Assembly: GCF_014207955.1 (NCBI RefSeq)
Contig: NZ_JACHLK010000001.1
Span: 898,560 to 962,559 of the forward strand
Source: Acidovorax soli
GTDB lineage: Bacteria > Pseudomonadota > Gammaproteobacteria > Burkholderiales > Burkholderiaceae_C
Reading direction: 5' to 3'
DNA length: 64,000 nucleotides
Shown: positions 53,509-62,762 of the stretch, piece after piece
Layout of the letters: every line of letters begins with the position of its first letter
Numbering within the stretch: position 1 is the stretch's first letter
Notes under the pieces: generated by a model
Told to the model about the DNA's origin: nothing
What the model saw: only the letters and a program-made list of their open reading frames with translations
The model's database searches: none
Program-made: the position numbers and the translations under genes

Positions 53509-54789
53509 ATGAACGCGCTCAACGTGGCTGAATACACGCACACCCTCGGATCCCAGGCCAAGGCCGCCTCCGCCCTCATGGCGAAGGCGCCTGCGGCCGT
53601 CAAGAACAAGGCGCTGCGCGCCCTGGCGCGCCTGCTGCGTGAGCACACCGCCGCCCTGCAGGACGACAATGCCCGCGACCTGGAGCGCGCCCGTGCCGCT
53701 GGCCTGGCCGAACCCATGGTCGACCGTCTCAAGCTCACGCCCAAGGTGCTGGAGACCTGTGCCGAAGGCTGCGAGCAGCTGGCCGCCATGGCCGATGTGA
53801 TCGGCGAGATCATTGGCATGAAGCAGCAGCCCAGCGGCATCCGCGTGGGCCAGATGCGCGTGCCCATCGGCGTGTTCGGCATGATCTACGAGAGCCGTCC
53901 CAACGTGACCATCGAGGCGGCCAGCCTGTCCATCAAGAGCGGCAATGCCTGCATCCTGCGTGGCGGCTCGGAAGCCATCGATTCCAACAAGGCCCTGGCG
54001 CGACTGGTGCAACTGGCGCTGGCCGAGGCCGGTTTGCCAGAGGACGCGGTGCAACTGGTGCAGACCACCGACCGCGAGGCCGTGGGCCAGCTCATTGCCA
54101 TGCCGCAGTTCGTGGACGTGATCATCCCGCGCGGTGGCAAGGGCCTGATCGAGCGCATCAGCCGGGACGCCAAGGTGCCCGTGATCAAGCACCTGGACGG
54201 CAACTGCCACACCTATGTGGACGCCCCCTGCGACGTGGCCATGGCCGTGAAGGTGGCCGACAACGCCAAGACGCAGAAGTACAGCCCCTGCAACGCCAGC
54301 GAGGGCCTGCTGGTGGCGCGTGGCGTGGCCGCCGAATTCCTGCCGCTGATCGGCGCCGTCTATGCCGCCAAGGGCGTGGAAATGCGCGTGTGCCCCGAAA
54401 GCCGGGCACTTCTGGCCCCGGTGGCGGGCGCCAAGCTCGTGGACGCGACCGAGCAGGACTGGTCCGAGGAATACCTTGCGCCCATCATCAGCATCAAGCT
54501 GGTGGAAGGGGTGGACGAGGCCATCGCCCACATCAACCACTACTCCTCGCACCACACCGACGCCATCCTCACGACCGACCACGTGCACGCCCAGCGCTTT
54601 CTGCGCGAGGTGGATTCGGCCAGTGTCATGGTCAACGCCAGCACGCGCTTTGCCGATGGCTTCGAGTACGGCCTGGGCGCCGAAATCGGCATCAGCACCG
54701 ACAAGTTCCACGCGCGCGGCCCCGTGGGCATCGAGGGCCTGACCTCGCTCAAGTACGTGGTGCTGGGCGAAGGCGAGGTGCGCGGCTGA
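53509..54789 (+). CDS. proA: gamma-glutamyl phosphate reductase
   Basis: 426 residues. Aldehyde-dehydrogenase superfamily: [31 protein letters not shown], the catalytic-Cys segment [12 protein letters not shown], and [20 protein letters not shown] are typical of ProA. It makes glutamate semialdehyde for proline synthesis. GAGAAT ends 6 nt before the ATG and there is no Shine-Dalgarno, suggesting a leaderless mRNA. A dispersed repeat follows. Confidence 0.95.
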   Translation: MNALNVAEYTHTLGSQAKAASALMAKAPAAVKNKALRALARLLREHTAALQDDNARDLERARAAGLAEPMVDRLKLTPKVLETCAEGCEQLAAMADVIGEIIGMKQQPSGIRVGQMRVPIGVFGMIYESRPNVTIEAASLSIKSGNACILRGGSEAIDSNKALARLVQLALAEAGLPEDAVQLVQTTDREAVGQLIAMPQFVDVIIPRGGKGLIERISRDAKVPVIKHLDGNCHTYVDAPCDVAMAVKVADNAKTQKYSPCNASEGLLVARGVAAEFLPLIGAVYAAKGVEMRVCPESRALLAPVAGAKLVDATEQDWSEEYLAPIISIKLVEGVDEAIAHINHYSSHHTDAILTTDHVHAQRFLREVDSASVMVNASTRFADGFEYGLGAEIGISTDKFHARGPVGIEGLTSLKYVVLGEGEVRG

Positions 54790-54799
54790 GGAAATGAAG

Positions 54800-54926
54800 C
54801 ACCCCCTGAGTCGCTTCGCGCCTTCACCCCTCTCTCGCATTGCTGCGCACTGCGGGAGGGGGACGCCCTCAGCGCGGCGGGGCGGCCCTTGCGCGGGGGC
54901 ACTGGCTTGGGTAGCGCCAGTTTCAT
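54800..54926 (+). repeat. dispersed 3'-end repeat, copy 4 (full length)
   Basis: Starts 10 nt after the proA stop: CACCCCCTGAGTCGCTTCGC, GCCTTCACCCCTCTCTCGC, then CAGCGCGGCGGGGCGGCCC, TTGCGCGGGGGCACTGGC and GCGCCAGTTTCAT. Close to copy 1 over its full length. The remaining 100 bp to trkA hold no gene. Confidence 0.8.
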
Positions 54927-55028
54927 CCTCCGTAGGTAATGTGCAGCGCCATGGGCAATTGAGTCGGCGGTCCGTCCGACTGGCTTGGCCGGCTTGACGC
55001 GCACGCCGCCTGTACCGATCATCCCCCC

Positions 55029-56483
55029 GTGAAAATCATCATCCTGGGCGCCGGCCGTGTCGGCCACAGCGTGGCCGAGAGCCTGGTCTCCGAGCGCAAC
55101 GACATCACCGTCATCGACACCGATGCCGAGCGCCTGCGCGATCTGGAGTCGCGCTTCGACCTGCGCGGCGTGGTGGGCAGCGGCATCGACCCCCAGGTGC
55201 TGGCCGAGGCCGGCGCACACGACACCGACCTGCTGATCGCCTGCGCCGCGCAGGACGAGACCAACCTGGTCTGCTGCAAGATCGCGCAGATCGTGTTCAA
55301 CATCCCCACGCGCATCGCGCGTGTGCGCTCCTCGGGCTTCGACGATGACGAGCGGCTGGTCGGCCCCGAAGGCTTTGCGGTGGACCGCATCATCTGCCCC
55401 GAGGAGTCGCTGACCCGCTACATCGGCAAGCTCATCGAATACCCCGAGGCCATGCAGGTGCGCGAGTTCGCGGGCGGCCGTGCCTGCCTGGCCTCGGTGC
55501 GCGCGCGGCTTGGGGCGCCCATGGTGGGCCACACCATTGCCGAGCTGCGCGCCGGGGCGCCCGACGTCGCGGTGCGCATCGTGGCCATCTACCGGCGCTT
55601 CCCCGACGAACCCGATCGCTTCGTGGCCTGCGACGGCACCACGCGCATCGAGCCGGGCGACGAGGTCTTCGTGCTCGCGGCCAGCGAACACATCGCCCAT
55701 GTGCTCGCGGCCCTGCACCGGCGCGGTGCTGCGGCCGTGCAGCCGGTGCGCCGCATCATGATTGCCGGGGGCGGCCGTGTGGGCCTGCGCCTGGCGCGCC
55801 AGCTGGCCAGACAGGGTGGGCGCTTTCGCGTGAAGATCATCGAGGGCGATGCGCAGCGCTGCACCGAACTGGCCTCCCTGCTGCCCGCCGACACGCTGGT
55901 ACTGCAAGGCGACGCCACGGACGAGGACCTGCTGGGCGACGAGAACATCGAGGAGATCGATCTCTTCCTCGCGCTCACCGACGACGACGAGAACAACATC
56001 ATGTCCTGCCTGCTGGCCAAGCGCATGGGCGCGCGCCGGGTGCTGTCGCTCATCAACCGGCGCAGCTACGCCGACCTGATGCACGGCACGCAGATCGACA
56101 TCGCGCTGTCGCCCGCGCAGGCCATGCTCGGCGAGCTGCTGGCCTATGTGCGCCGGGGCGATGTGCAGGCCGTGCACAGCCTGCGCCGTGGCGTGGCCGA
56201 GGCGCTGGAGATCGTGGCGCGCGGCGACCGCAAGAGCTCGCGCGTGGTGGGGCGCAAGGTCAGTGAGCTGCAGCTGCCCGGCGAAGTGCACATGGGGCTC
56301 ATCGTGCGCGGCCTGCCCGACTCGCCCGACGTGGCGCCCGAAGACCTGCGCGAGCCCGAGGTCATCATCCCGCGCAGCTCCACGGTGATCGAGAGCAACG
56401 ACCACGTCGTGTTCTTCCTGCCGCACAAGCGGCTGGTGCGCGAGGTGGAAAAGCTCTTCCGTGTGAGCGCCACCTTCTTCTGA
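55029..56483 (+). CDS. trkA: Trk potassium uptake NAD-binding protein TrkA
   Basis: 484 residues, two RCK modules. The first NAD-binding site is MKIIILGAGRVGHSVAESL and the second RIMIAGGGRVGLRLARQL (~residue 240). TrkA gates the TrkH channel from the cytoplasm. The start is GTG at 55029. It is followed by trkH after 16 bp, forming the normal operon. Confidence 0.95.
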   Translation: MKIIILGAGRVGHSVAESLVSERNDITVIDTDAERLRDLESRFDLRGVVGSGIDPQVLAEAGAHDTDLLIACAAQDETNLVCCKIAQIVFNIPTRIARVRSSGFDDDERLVGPEGFAVDRIICPEESLTRYIGKLIEYPEAMQVREFAGGRACLASVRARLGAPMVGHTIAELRAGAPDVAVRIVAIYRRFPDEPDRFVACDGTTRIEPGDEVFVLAASEHIAHVLAALHRRGAAAVQPVRRIMIAGGGRVGLRLARQLARQGGRFRVKIIEGDAQRCTELASLLPADTLVLQGDATDEDLLGDENIEEIDLFLALTDDDENNIMSCLLAKRMGARRVLSLINRRSYADLMHGTQIDIALSPAQAMLGELLAYVRRGDVQAVHSLRRGVAEALEIVARGDRKSSRVVGRKVSELQLPGEVHMGLIVRGLPDSPDVAPEDLREPEVIIPRSSTVIESNDHVVFFLPHKRLVREVEKLFRVSATFF

Positions 56484-56499
56484 TGCGGGACTGAGCACC

Positions 56500-57966
56500 A
56501 TGATGGACATGTTCCCTGTCCTGCGCGTGCTGGGCATCCTGGTCATGGCCTTTTCGCTGGCCATGGGCTTGCCGCTGGCCGTGTCGCTGTGGACGCGCGA
56601 CGGCATCTGGCACGTGTATCCGCTGGCCATGGGCGCCACCTTCATGGCCGGGGCCTGGCTCTGGTGGCGCCTGCGCCACTTCCGCCACGAGCTGCAGCCA
56701 CGCCACGGTGTCATGCTGGTGTCGCTGGTCTGGCTGCTGCTGCCATTGTCGGCGGCCCTGCCCCTGATGCTCACCGGGCACCATGTCGGCCGCTCCATGT
56801 CCTTCACGCACGCCTATTTCGAGGCCGTGTCGGGCCTGACCACCAGCGGCGCCACGGTGCTCAGCGGGCTCGATACGCTGCCGGTGTCGATCAATGTCTG
56901 GCGCACCTTCCTGCAATGGATGGGCGGCATGGGCATCCTGATCCTGGCAGTCGCCGTGCTGCCCCTGCTGGGCGTGGGCGGCAGCCAGCTGTTCAAGGCC
57001 GAGGCGGCCGGCCCGCTCAAGGATTCCAAGCTCACGCCGCGCATGACGGGCACGGCCAAGGGGTTGTGGGGCGTGTACGCGCTGTTCTCCGTCACCTGCG
57101 GCCTGGCCTTCTGGCTGGGCGGCATGAAGCCGCTGGACGCGCTGATGCACATGTTCGCCACCGTGAGCCTGGGCGGGCTGTCCTCCTACGATGCGAGCTT
57201 CGGGCAGTTCCAGTCGCCGCTGCTCGAAGCCATCTGCATCTTCTTCATGCTGGTCGCGAGCTGCAACTTCGCGCTGTACTTCGTGGCCTTCCGCAAAGGG
57301 CACTGGCGCGGCTTCTGGGGCGACCCGGAGCTGCGCGCCACGCTGTTCGCGCTGATCGGTGGCGGGCTGCTGGTATCGCTGCTGCTGTGGGCCAAGGGGG
57401 TCTATGCGCCACTCGACGCACTGCGCCACGGCATGTTCAACACGGTTTCCATGGCCACGACCACCGGTTTCGCGACCGTGGACTTCCTGGCATGGCCGGT
57501 GTTTGCGCCCGTGTTCATGCTGCTGCTGTCGGGCGTGGCCACCAGCGCAGGCTCGACCGGTGGCGGGATCAAGATGGTGCGCATGCTCATCCTCGTGAAG
57601 CAGGCGCGCCGCGAGATGAACCGCCTGGTGCACCCGCGTGCCGTGCAGCCCGTGTGCCTGGGCGGTGGCGTGGTGGACAACCGTGTGATCTTCTCGGTAC
57701 TGGCCTTCATGCTGGTCTACGGCGGCACGGTCTTCGGGCTGAGCATGGTGATGCTGTTGACCGACCTGGACCCGGTGACGGCCTTCTCGGTGGTGCTGGC
57801 CAGCGTGAACTGCGCCGGGCCGGGCCTGGGCAGCGTGGGGCCGGCCTCGAACTTCTCGGTGCTCACCGACTTCCAGATCTGGATCTGCACCCTGGCCATG
57901 CTGCTCGGGCGCCTGGAGATCCTGAGCTTCATGGCCTTGCTGACGCCATCGTTCTGGCGGCGCTGA
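56500..57966 (+). CDS. trkH: Trk potassium uptake transmembrane protein TrkH
   Basis: 488 residues, many membrane helices with four pore-loop repeats. Selectivity-filter segments: LTTSGATVLSG, ATVSLGGLSSY, TTTGFATVDF and NCAGPGLGSVG. The gating loop region TSAGSTGGGIKMVR is conserved. It is the K+ pore of the Trk system gated by TrkA. gshA follows after 106 bp. Confidence 0.95.
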   Translation: MMDMFPVLRVLGILVMAFSLAMGLPLAVSLWTRDGIWHVYPLAMGATFMAGAWLWWRLRHFRHELQPRHGVMLVSLVWLLLPLSAALPLMLTGHHVGRSMSFTHAYFEAVSGLTTSGATVLSGLDTLPVSINVWRTFLQWMGGMGILILAVAVLPLLGVGGSQLFKAEAAGPLKDSKLTPRMTGTAKGLWGVYALFSVTCGLAFWLGGMKPLDALMHMFATVSLGGLSSYDASFGQFQSPLLEAICIFFMLVASCNFALYFVAFRKGHWRGFWGDPELRATLFALIGGGLLVSLLLWAKGVYAPLDALRHGMFNTVSMATTTGFATVDFLAWPVFAPVFMLLLSGVATSAGSTGGGIKMVRMLILVKQARREMNRLVHPRAVQPVCLGGGVVDNRVIFSVLAFMLVYGGTVFGLSMVMLLTDLDPVTAFSVVLASVNCAGPGLGSVGPASNFSVLTDFQIWICTLAMLLGRLEILSFMALLTPSFWRR

Positions 57967-58072
57967 TGCGCCATGGCAGAAAACTGCGGAGGCGGGCTTG
58001 CGAACGGTGGGTCACGCCCCCACCCTACAATGGCTCGCCGCCGCAATAGACCCGCCCCAAGTAAGGTTTTCC

Positions 58073-59368
58073 ATGGTTCCGCACCTCATCACGGCCCTGA
58101 CCGGGCCGATCAACGAACTCGAGCAGCGTGTGCTCGACTCCATGCCCGCCATCGAGCGCTGGTTCCGGCTGGAGTGGATGGAGCACACCCCGCCGTTCTA
58201 CACCTCGGTGGACATCCGCAACGCGGGCTTCAAGCTGGCCCCGGTCGATACCAACCTGTTCCCGGGCGGCTGGAACAACCTGACCAAGGAGATGCTGCCC
58301 CTGGCCGTTCAGGCCGCCATGGCTGCCATCGAGAAGATCTGCCCCGAGGCGCGCAACCTGCTGATCATTCCCGAGAACCACACGCGCAACACCTTCTACC
58401 TGTCCAACGTGGTGCAGCTGCAGCGCATCTTCAACATGGCAGGCCTGAACGTGCGCGTGGGCTCCATCAGCCCCGAGATCAAGAAGCCCACGCTGATCGA
58501 GCTGCCCAACGGCGACACGGTGACGCTGGAGCCCGTGGTGCGCAACAAGCGCCGCCTGGGGCTCAAGGACTTCGACCCCTGCACCATCTTGCTCAACAAC
58601 GACCTCACGGCGGGCGCGCCGGGCATCCTCGAAGACATCCACGAGCAGTACCTGCTGCCCCCCCTGCACGCGGGCTGGAGCGTGCGCAAGAAGAGCACGC
58701 ACTTCAAGAACTACGAAGAGGTGGCCAAGCGCTTCGGCAAGATGCTGGGCATCGACCCCTGGCTGGTCAACCCCATGTTCAGCCAGTGCGGCGACGTGGA
58801 CTTTGCCGAGGGCGCGGGCCTCGAGAACCTGCAGACCAACGTCGATGCGCTGCTCACCAAGGTGCGCCGCAAGTACAAGGAATACGGCATCAACGAGAAG
58901 CCCTTCGTGATCGTCAAGGCCAACAACGGCACCTACGGCATGGGCATCATGACCGTGCGCGACGCCAAGGAGCTCGATGCGATCAACCGCAAGACGCGCA
59001 ACAAGATGGCGGTCATCAAGGACGGCCAGGTGGTCAACGACGTGATCATCCAGGAGGGCGTGCTCACGCAGGAGCGTGTGAACGATGCCGTGGCCGAGCC
59101 CGTGGTCTACATGATGGACCGCTATGTGGTGGGTGGCTTCTACCGCATGCATGCCGAGCGCGGCACCGACGAGAACCTCAATGCCCCGGGCGCGAGCTTC
59201 GTGCCCCTGGCCTTCGAGCACAGCACGCACATGCCCCAGCCGGGCATGCGCCCCGGGGTCAGTGCGCCCAACCGCTTCTACATGTATGGCGTGGTGGCGC
59301 GCCTGGCGATGCTGGCGGCCAGCTACGAACTGGAAGCCACCAACCCCGACGCCGAAGTCTACGACTGA
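58073..59368 (+). CDS. gshA: glutamate-cysteine ligase, betaproteobacterial type
   Basis: 431 residues. Not related to E. coli GshA at sequence level: VDTNLFPGGWNNL, ENHTRNTFYLSNVVQL, ILLNNDLTAGAPGI, and FVIVKANNGTYGMGIMTV match the separate type found in betaproteobacteria. It makes gamma-glutamylcysteine. ATG 58073 gives the family start; an upstream ATG at 57998 overlaps the promoter region (TACAAT near 58026). gshB is 3.4 kb downstream, with kup and benE between. Confidence 0.9.
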   Translation: MVPHLITALTGPINELEQRVLDSMPAIERWFRLEWMEHTPPFYTSVDIRNAGFKLAPVDTNLFPGGWNNLTKEMLPLAVQAAMAAIEKICPEARNLLIIPENHTRNTFYLSNVVQLQRIFNMAGLNVRVGSISPEIKKPTLIELPNGDTVTLEPVVRNKRRLGLKDFDPCTILLNNDLTAGAPGILEDIHEQYLLPPLHAGWSVRKKSTHFKNYEEVAKRFGKMLGIDPWLVNPMFSQCGDVDFAEGAGLENLQTNVDALLTKVRRKYKEYGINEKPFVIVKANNGTYGMGIMTVRDAKELDAINRKTRNKMAVIKDGQVVNDVIIQEGVLTQERVNDAVAEPVVYMMDRYVVGGFYRMHAERGTDENLNAPGASFVPLAFEHSTHMPQPGMRPGVSAPNRFYMYGVVARLAMLAASYELEATNPDAEVYD

Positions 59369-59506
59369 GGTGTTCCCTCTAAAGAGCGGAAGTGGCCGGA
59401 AAAGGCCTGGGCACCCCGCTTGCCACGTCTGAGGGCGCTGCGCCAGGGGGAAGTTGCTGCATTGCAACATGCCCCGGGCTGGTGCGCCGCTGCACCAGCA
59501 CAGGAG

Positions 59507-59558
59507 CACAATAGCGTTCCCAAAAGTAACGGAACCCTGGCAGCCACGTGTGCCAGGG
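59507..59558 (+). promoter_or_regulatory. kup leader: -10-like element and RBS-sequestering hairpin
   Basis: CACAAT (59507-59512) is a -10-like hexamer. The ~47-nt leader that would follow is dominated by CCCTGGCA-N8-TGCCAGGG (59535-59558), a perfect 8-bp stem. Its 3' arm contains the Shine-Dalgarno AGGGG of kup, 7-8 nt before the GTG start. Further hairpins GTTGC-N6-GCAAC and CTGGTGC-N6-GCACCAG lie just upstream of the -10. Confidence 0.55.
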
Positions 59559-59565
59559 GTGGTCA

Positions 59566-61434
59566 GTGCAAAGCTCCAAATCCTCGCTTGCAGCGCTCAC
59601 GCTCGGCGCCATCGGTGTTGTCTACGGTGATATCGGCACCAGCGTGCTGTACGCGGTCAAGGAGGTGTTCGGGTCGGGCCATGTGCCCTTCACCCAGGAC
59701 AACATCTACGGCATTCTGTCCATCCTGTTCTGGACGCTCACCGTCATCGTCTCCCTGAAGTACGTGGTGCTGGTGCTGCGCGCCGACAACAACGGCGAAG
59801 GCGGGCTGATCGCCATGCTGGCCCTGGCCTCCCAGGCCGTGAAGGACAAGCCCCGCCTGCGCAGCCTGCTGCTGGGCGTGGGCATCTTCGGTACCTCGCT
59901 GTTCTACGGCGACGGGGTCATCACCCCGGCCATCTCGGTGCTCTCGGCGGTCGAGGGCCTGGAAGTGGTCTCGCCGCACTTCAAGCAGTACGTGATCCCG
60001 CTGACCCTGGTCGTGCTGTTCTGCCTGTTCGTCGTGCAAAAGCGCGGCACGGGCGGCATCGGCAAGTTCTTCGGGCCCATCACGCTGGTGTGGTTCCTCA
60101 CGCTGGCGCTGCTGGGCGTGTCCCACATCGTGACCCACCCCGAGATCCTGTGGGCCATGAGCCCGCACTATGCCGTGGGCTTCATGCTCACCAACCCGGG
60201 CATCAGCTTCATCATCCTCGGAGCCGTGGTGCTGTCCGTGACCGGGGCCGAGGCCTTGTATGCCGACCTGGGGCACTTCGGCAAGCGGCCCATCCGCCTT
60301 GCATGGTTCTGCGTGGCCATGCCGGCGCTCACGCTCAACTACTTCGGCCAGGGGGCGCTGCTGCTGGCCGAGCCCGAGGCGGTGAAGAACCCGTTCTTCA
60401 TGATGGCCCCCGGCTGGGCCCTGCTGCCCCTGGTGGTGCTGGCCACCATGGCCACGGTGATCGCCTCTCAGGCGCTGATCACCGGCGCCTTCAGCGTGAC
60501 CAAGCAGGCCATCCAGCTCGGCTACCTGCCGCGCCTCAATATCCAGCACACCAGCGTGCGTGACACGGGGCAGATCTACATGCCCATGGTCAACTGGGGC
60601 CTGTTCGTGGCCATCGTGCTGGCGGTGGTGATGTTCCGCTCGTCGAGCAACCTCGCGGCGGCCTACGGCATCGCCGTGACGCTGGACATGCTGATCACCA
60701 CCACGCTCACCTTCTTCGTGATCCGTTACGGCTGGGGTTACCCACTGGCGCTGTGCATTGCGGCCACGGGCTGCTTCTTCGTGGTGGACCTGGCCTTCTT
60801 CACCTCCAACCTGCTCAAGCTGTTCGCGGGCGGCTGGTTCCCGCTGATGATCGGTGGCATCGTCTTCACGCTGATGATGACCTGGAAGGAAGGGCGCCAC
60901 CTGGTCAATGACAAGCTGCGTGCCGATGCCATCGACCTCAAGGACTTCCTGGAGTCGGTGTTCTTCAGCCCGCCCACGCGGGTGGAAGGCACGGCCGTGT
61001 TCCTCACGGCTGAGACCGGTGTCGTGCCCAATGCCCTGTTGCACAACCTCAAGCACAACAAGGTGCTGCACGAGCAGAACCTGTTCGTCACGGTGAAGAA
61101 CCACGAGACCCCCTGGATCGGCATGGACAAGCGCCTGCAGGTGGATGCGCTGGGCCACGACTGCTGGCAGGTGGTGGTGCACTACGGCTTCAAGAACGAC
61201 CCCGATCTGCCGCGTGCGCTGGAGCCGTTGCGCGGCCGGGGCTGTGGCATGGAGCCCATGACCACGAGCTACTTCCTCTCGCGCGACACCGTGGTGCCCA
61301 CCATCGGCAGCGGCATGGCGCCCTGGCGCGAAAAGCTGTTTGCCCAGATGCACCACAACGCCAGCGGCGCGGCGGACTTCCTGCACCTGCCCAACAACGC
61401 GGTCGTTGAACTGGGCTCCAAGATCGAGATTTGA
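59566..61434 (+). CDS. kup: Kup family potassium transporter
   Basis: 622 residues. About 12 membrane helices are followed by a cytoplasmic domain of ~160 residues. [20 protein letters not shown] at the N-terminus, [20 protein letters not shown] and [13 protein letters not shown] are Kup hallmarks. It imports K+, probably with protons. The start is GTG at 59566 with a good AGGGG; a GTG at 59548 lacks a ribosome-binding site. Its ribosome-binding site lies in a hairpin (59535-59558). It sits between gshA and gshB. Confidence 0.94.
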   Translation: MQSSKSSLAALTLGAIGVVYGDIGTSVLYAVKEVFGSGHVPFTQDNIYGILSILFWTLTVIVSLKYVVLVLRADNNGEGGLIAMLALASQAVKDKPRLRSLLLGVGIFGTSLFYGDGVITPAISVLSAVEGLEVVSPHFKQYVIPLTLVVLFCLFVVQKRGTGGIGKFFGPITLVWFLTLALLGVSHIVTHPEILWAMSPHYAVGFMLTNPGISFIILGAVVLSVTGAEALYADLGHFGKRPIRLAWFCVAMPALTLNYFGQGALLLAEPEAVKNPFFMMAPGWALLPLVVLATMATVIASQALITGAFSVTKQAIQLGYLPRLNIQHTSVRDTGQIYMPMVNWGLFVAIVLAVVMFRSSSNLAAAYGIAVTLDMLITTTLTFFVIRYGWGYPLALCIAATGCFFVVDLAFFTSNLLKLFAGGWFPLMIGGIVFTLMMTWKEGRHLVNDKLRADAIDLKDFLESVFFSPPTRVEGTAVFLTAETGVVPNALLHNLKHNKVLHEQNLFVTVKNHETPWIGMDKRLQVDALGHDCWQVVVHYGFKNDPDLPRALEPLRGRGCGMEPMTTSYFLSRDTVVPTIGSGMAPWREKLFAQMHHNASGAADFLHLPNNAVVELGSKIEI

Positions 61435-61506
61435 CCCGGGCTGTTCCGCAAACCGCGGATGGCCCCTGCCGTGCACCGCATCGGTGCACAGGGCAGAATC
61501 CGGCCC

Positions 61507-62694
61507 ATGCAGTTTTTCAAGGACCTGAGCCTGTCGGCCTTCACCGCAGGCTTCGTGGCGGTGCTGGTGGGCTTCACGAGCTCGGTGGCCATCGTCTTCC
61601 AGGCCGCCCAGGCCTTCCAGGCCACGCCAGCGCAGACCACCTCCTGGATGTGGGCCCTGGGGCTGGGCATGGGCCTGTGCTCGCTGGTGCCCTCGCTCAT
61701 CCTGCGCATGCCGGTCATGGTCGCCTGGTCCACCCCGGGGGCCGCGGTGCTGGCCACCGCCGGGCTGGCGGGGGGCTTCAGCATGGCCGAGGCGATCGGC
61801 GCCTTCATGGTCAGCGCCGTGCTGATCACGCTGTGCGGCGTCACCGGCTGGTTCGAGCGCATCATGAACCGCATCCCCATGGAGATCGCCGCCGGCCTGC
61901 TCGCAGGCGTGCTGGCACGCTTTGGGATCCAGGCTTTCACGGCGGCGCAGACGGCGCTGCCGTTGGTGCTGCTGATGCTGGGGACCTATTTGCTGGGCCG
62001 CAGGCTGTTGCCACGCTATGCCGTGGTGCTGACCCTGGCGGTGGGCATCGCCTGGGTGGCCCTGCGCGGGCAGATGGCCTGGTCGGCCGTGCAGTTCTCG
62101 CTGGCGGTGCCCGTGTGGACCACGCCGCAGTTCAGCCTGTCGGCCCTGGTGAGCCTGGCCATCCCGCTGTTCGTGGTGACCATGGCCTCGCAGAACCTGC
62201 CGGGCGTGGCCGTCATCCGCGCCTCGGGCTATCCGCTGCCGGTCTCGCGCCTGCTCACGCTCACGGGCCTCTCCACCCTGGTGCTGGCACCGTTTGGGGC
62301 CTTTGCCCTCAATTTCAGTGCCATCACGGCGGCCATGTGCATGGGGCCCGAGGCGCATGAGGACCGCGCCCGGCGTTACACGGCGGCCGTGTCCTGCGGC
62401 GCCATCTATGTGGTGATCGGCATCTTCGGTGCGGTGATCACCGGCCTGCTCACCGCCTTCCCCAAGGAGCTGATCGCCGCCATCGCCGGGCTGGCCCTGC
62501 TGGGCACCATCGGCAACGGCCTGGCGACGGCTTTGCGCGAGGAGGGGCACCGCGAGGCTGCGCTCATCACCTTCCTGGTCACCTTGAGCGGTGTGGTGGT
62601 GGCAGGCGTGGGCTCGGCCTTCTGGGGCGTGGTGGCCGGCAGCCTCGCGCTATTTGTGCAACAGTACGGGCGTACACGCGCCCCCAGGGGCTGA
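61507..62694 (+). CDS. BenE family (benzoate/H+ symporter-like) transporter
   Basis: 395 residues with about 12 hydrophobic helices. GFTSSVAIVFQAAQAFQATP, MPVMVAWSTPGAAVLATAG and MASQNLPGVAVIRASGY match BenE. BenE carries benzoate with a proton, but no aromatic catabolism genes are near, so another substrate is possible. ATG 61507 has no Shine-Dalgarno; CAGAAT ends 7 nt before it, so the mRNA may be leaderless. Confidence 0.88.
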   Translation: MQFFKDLSLSAFTAGFVAVLVGFTSSVAIVFQAAQAFQATPAQTTSWMWALGLGMGLCSLVPSLILRMPVMVAWSTPGAAVLATAGLAGGFSMAEAIGAFMVSAVLITLCGVTGWFERIMNRIPMEIAAGLLAGVLARFGIQAFTAAQTALPLVLLMLGTYLLGRRLLPRYAVVLTLAVGIAWVALRGQMAWSAVQFSLAVPVWTTPQFSLSALVSLAIPLFVVTMASQNLPGVAVIRASGYPLPVSRLLTLTGLSTLVLAPFGAFALNFSAITAAMCMGPEAHEDRARRYTAAVSCGAIYVVIGIFGAVITGLLTAFPKELIAAIAGLALLGTIGNGLATALREEGHREAALITFLVTLSGVVVAGVGSAFWGVVAGSLALFVQQYGRTRAPRG

Positions 62695-62762
62695 CGATCT
62701 CCCTTTATATAGAGGCCGTTGTCCCAGGCGCTGCTTCTTTCTCCTTTTTATCTTCCAAGCCC

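Noticed and set aside
51706..54840. A 1044-codon open frame on the minus strand opposite the RCC1 gene and proA
   Set aside because: Low-complexity His/Gly/Ala/Arg translation, no start signals and no family match; it is a mirror of GC-rich codons in two well-identified plus-strand genes. Similar long mirrors at 59563-62550 (opposite kup/benE) and 20846-23182 (opposite fadD/mtnN) were rejected for the same reason.
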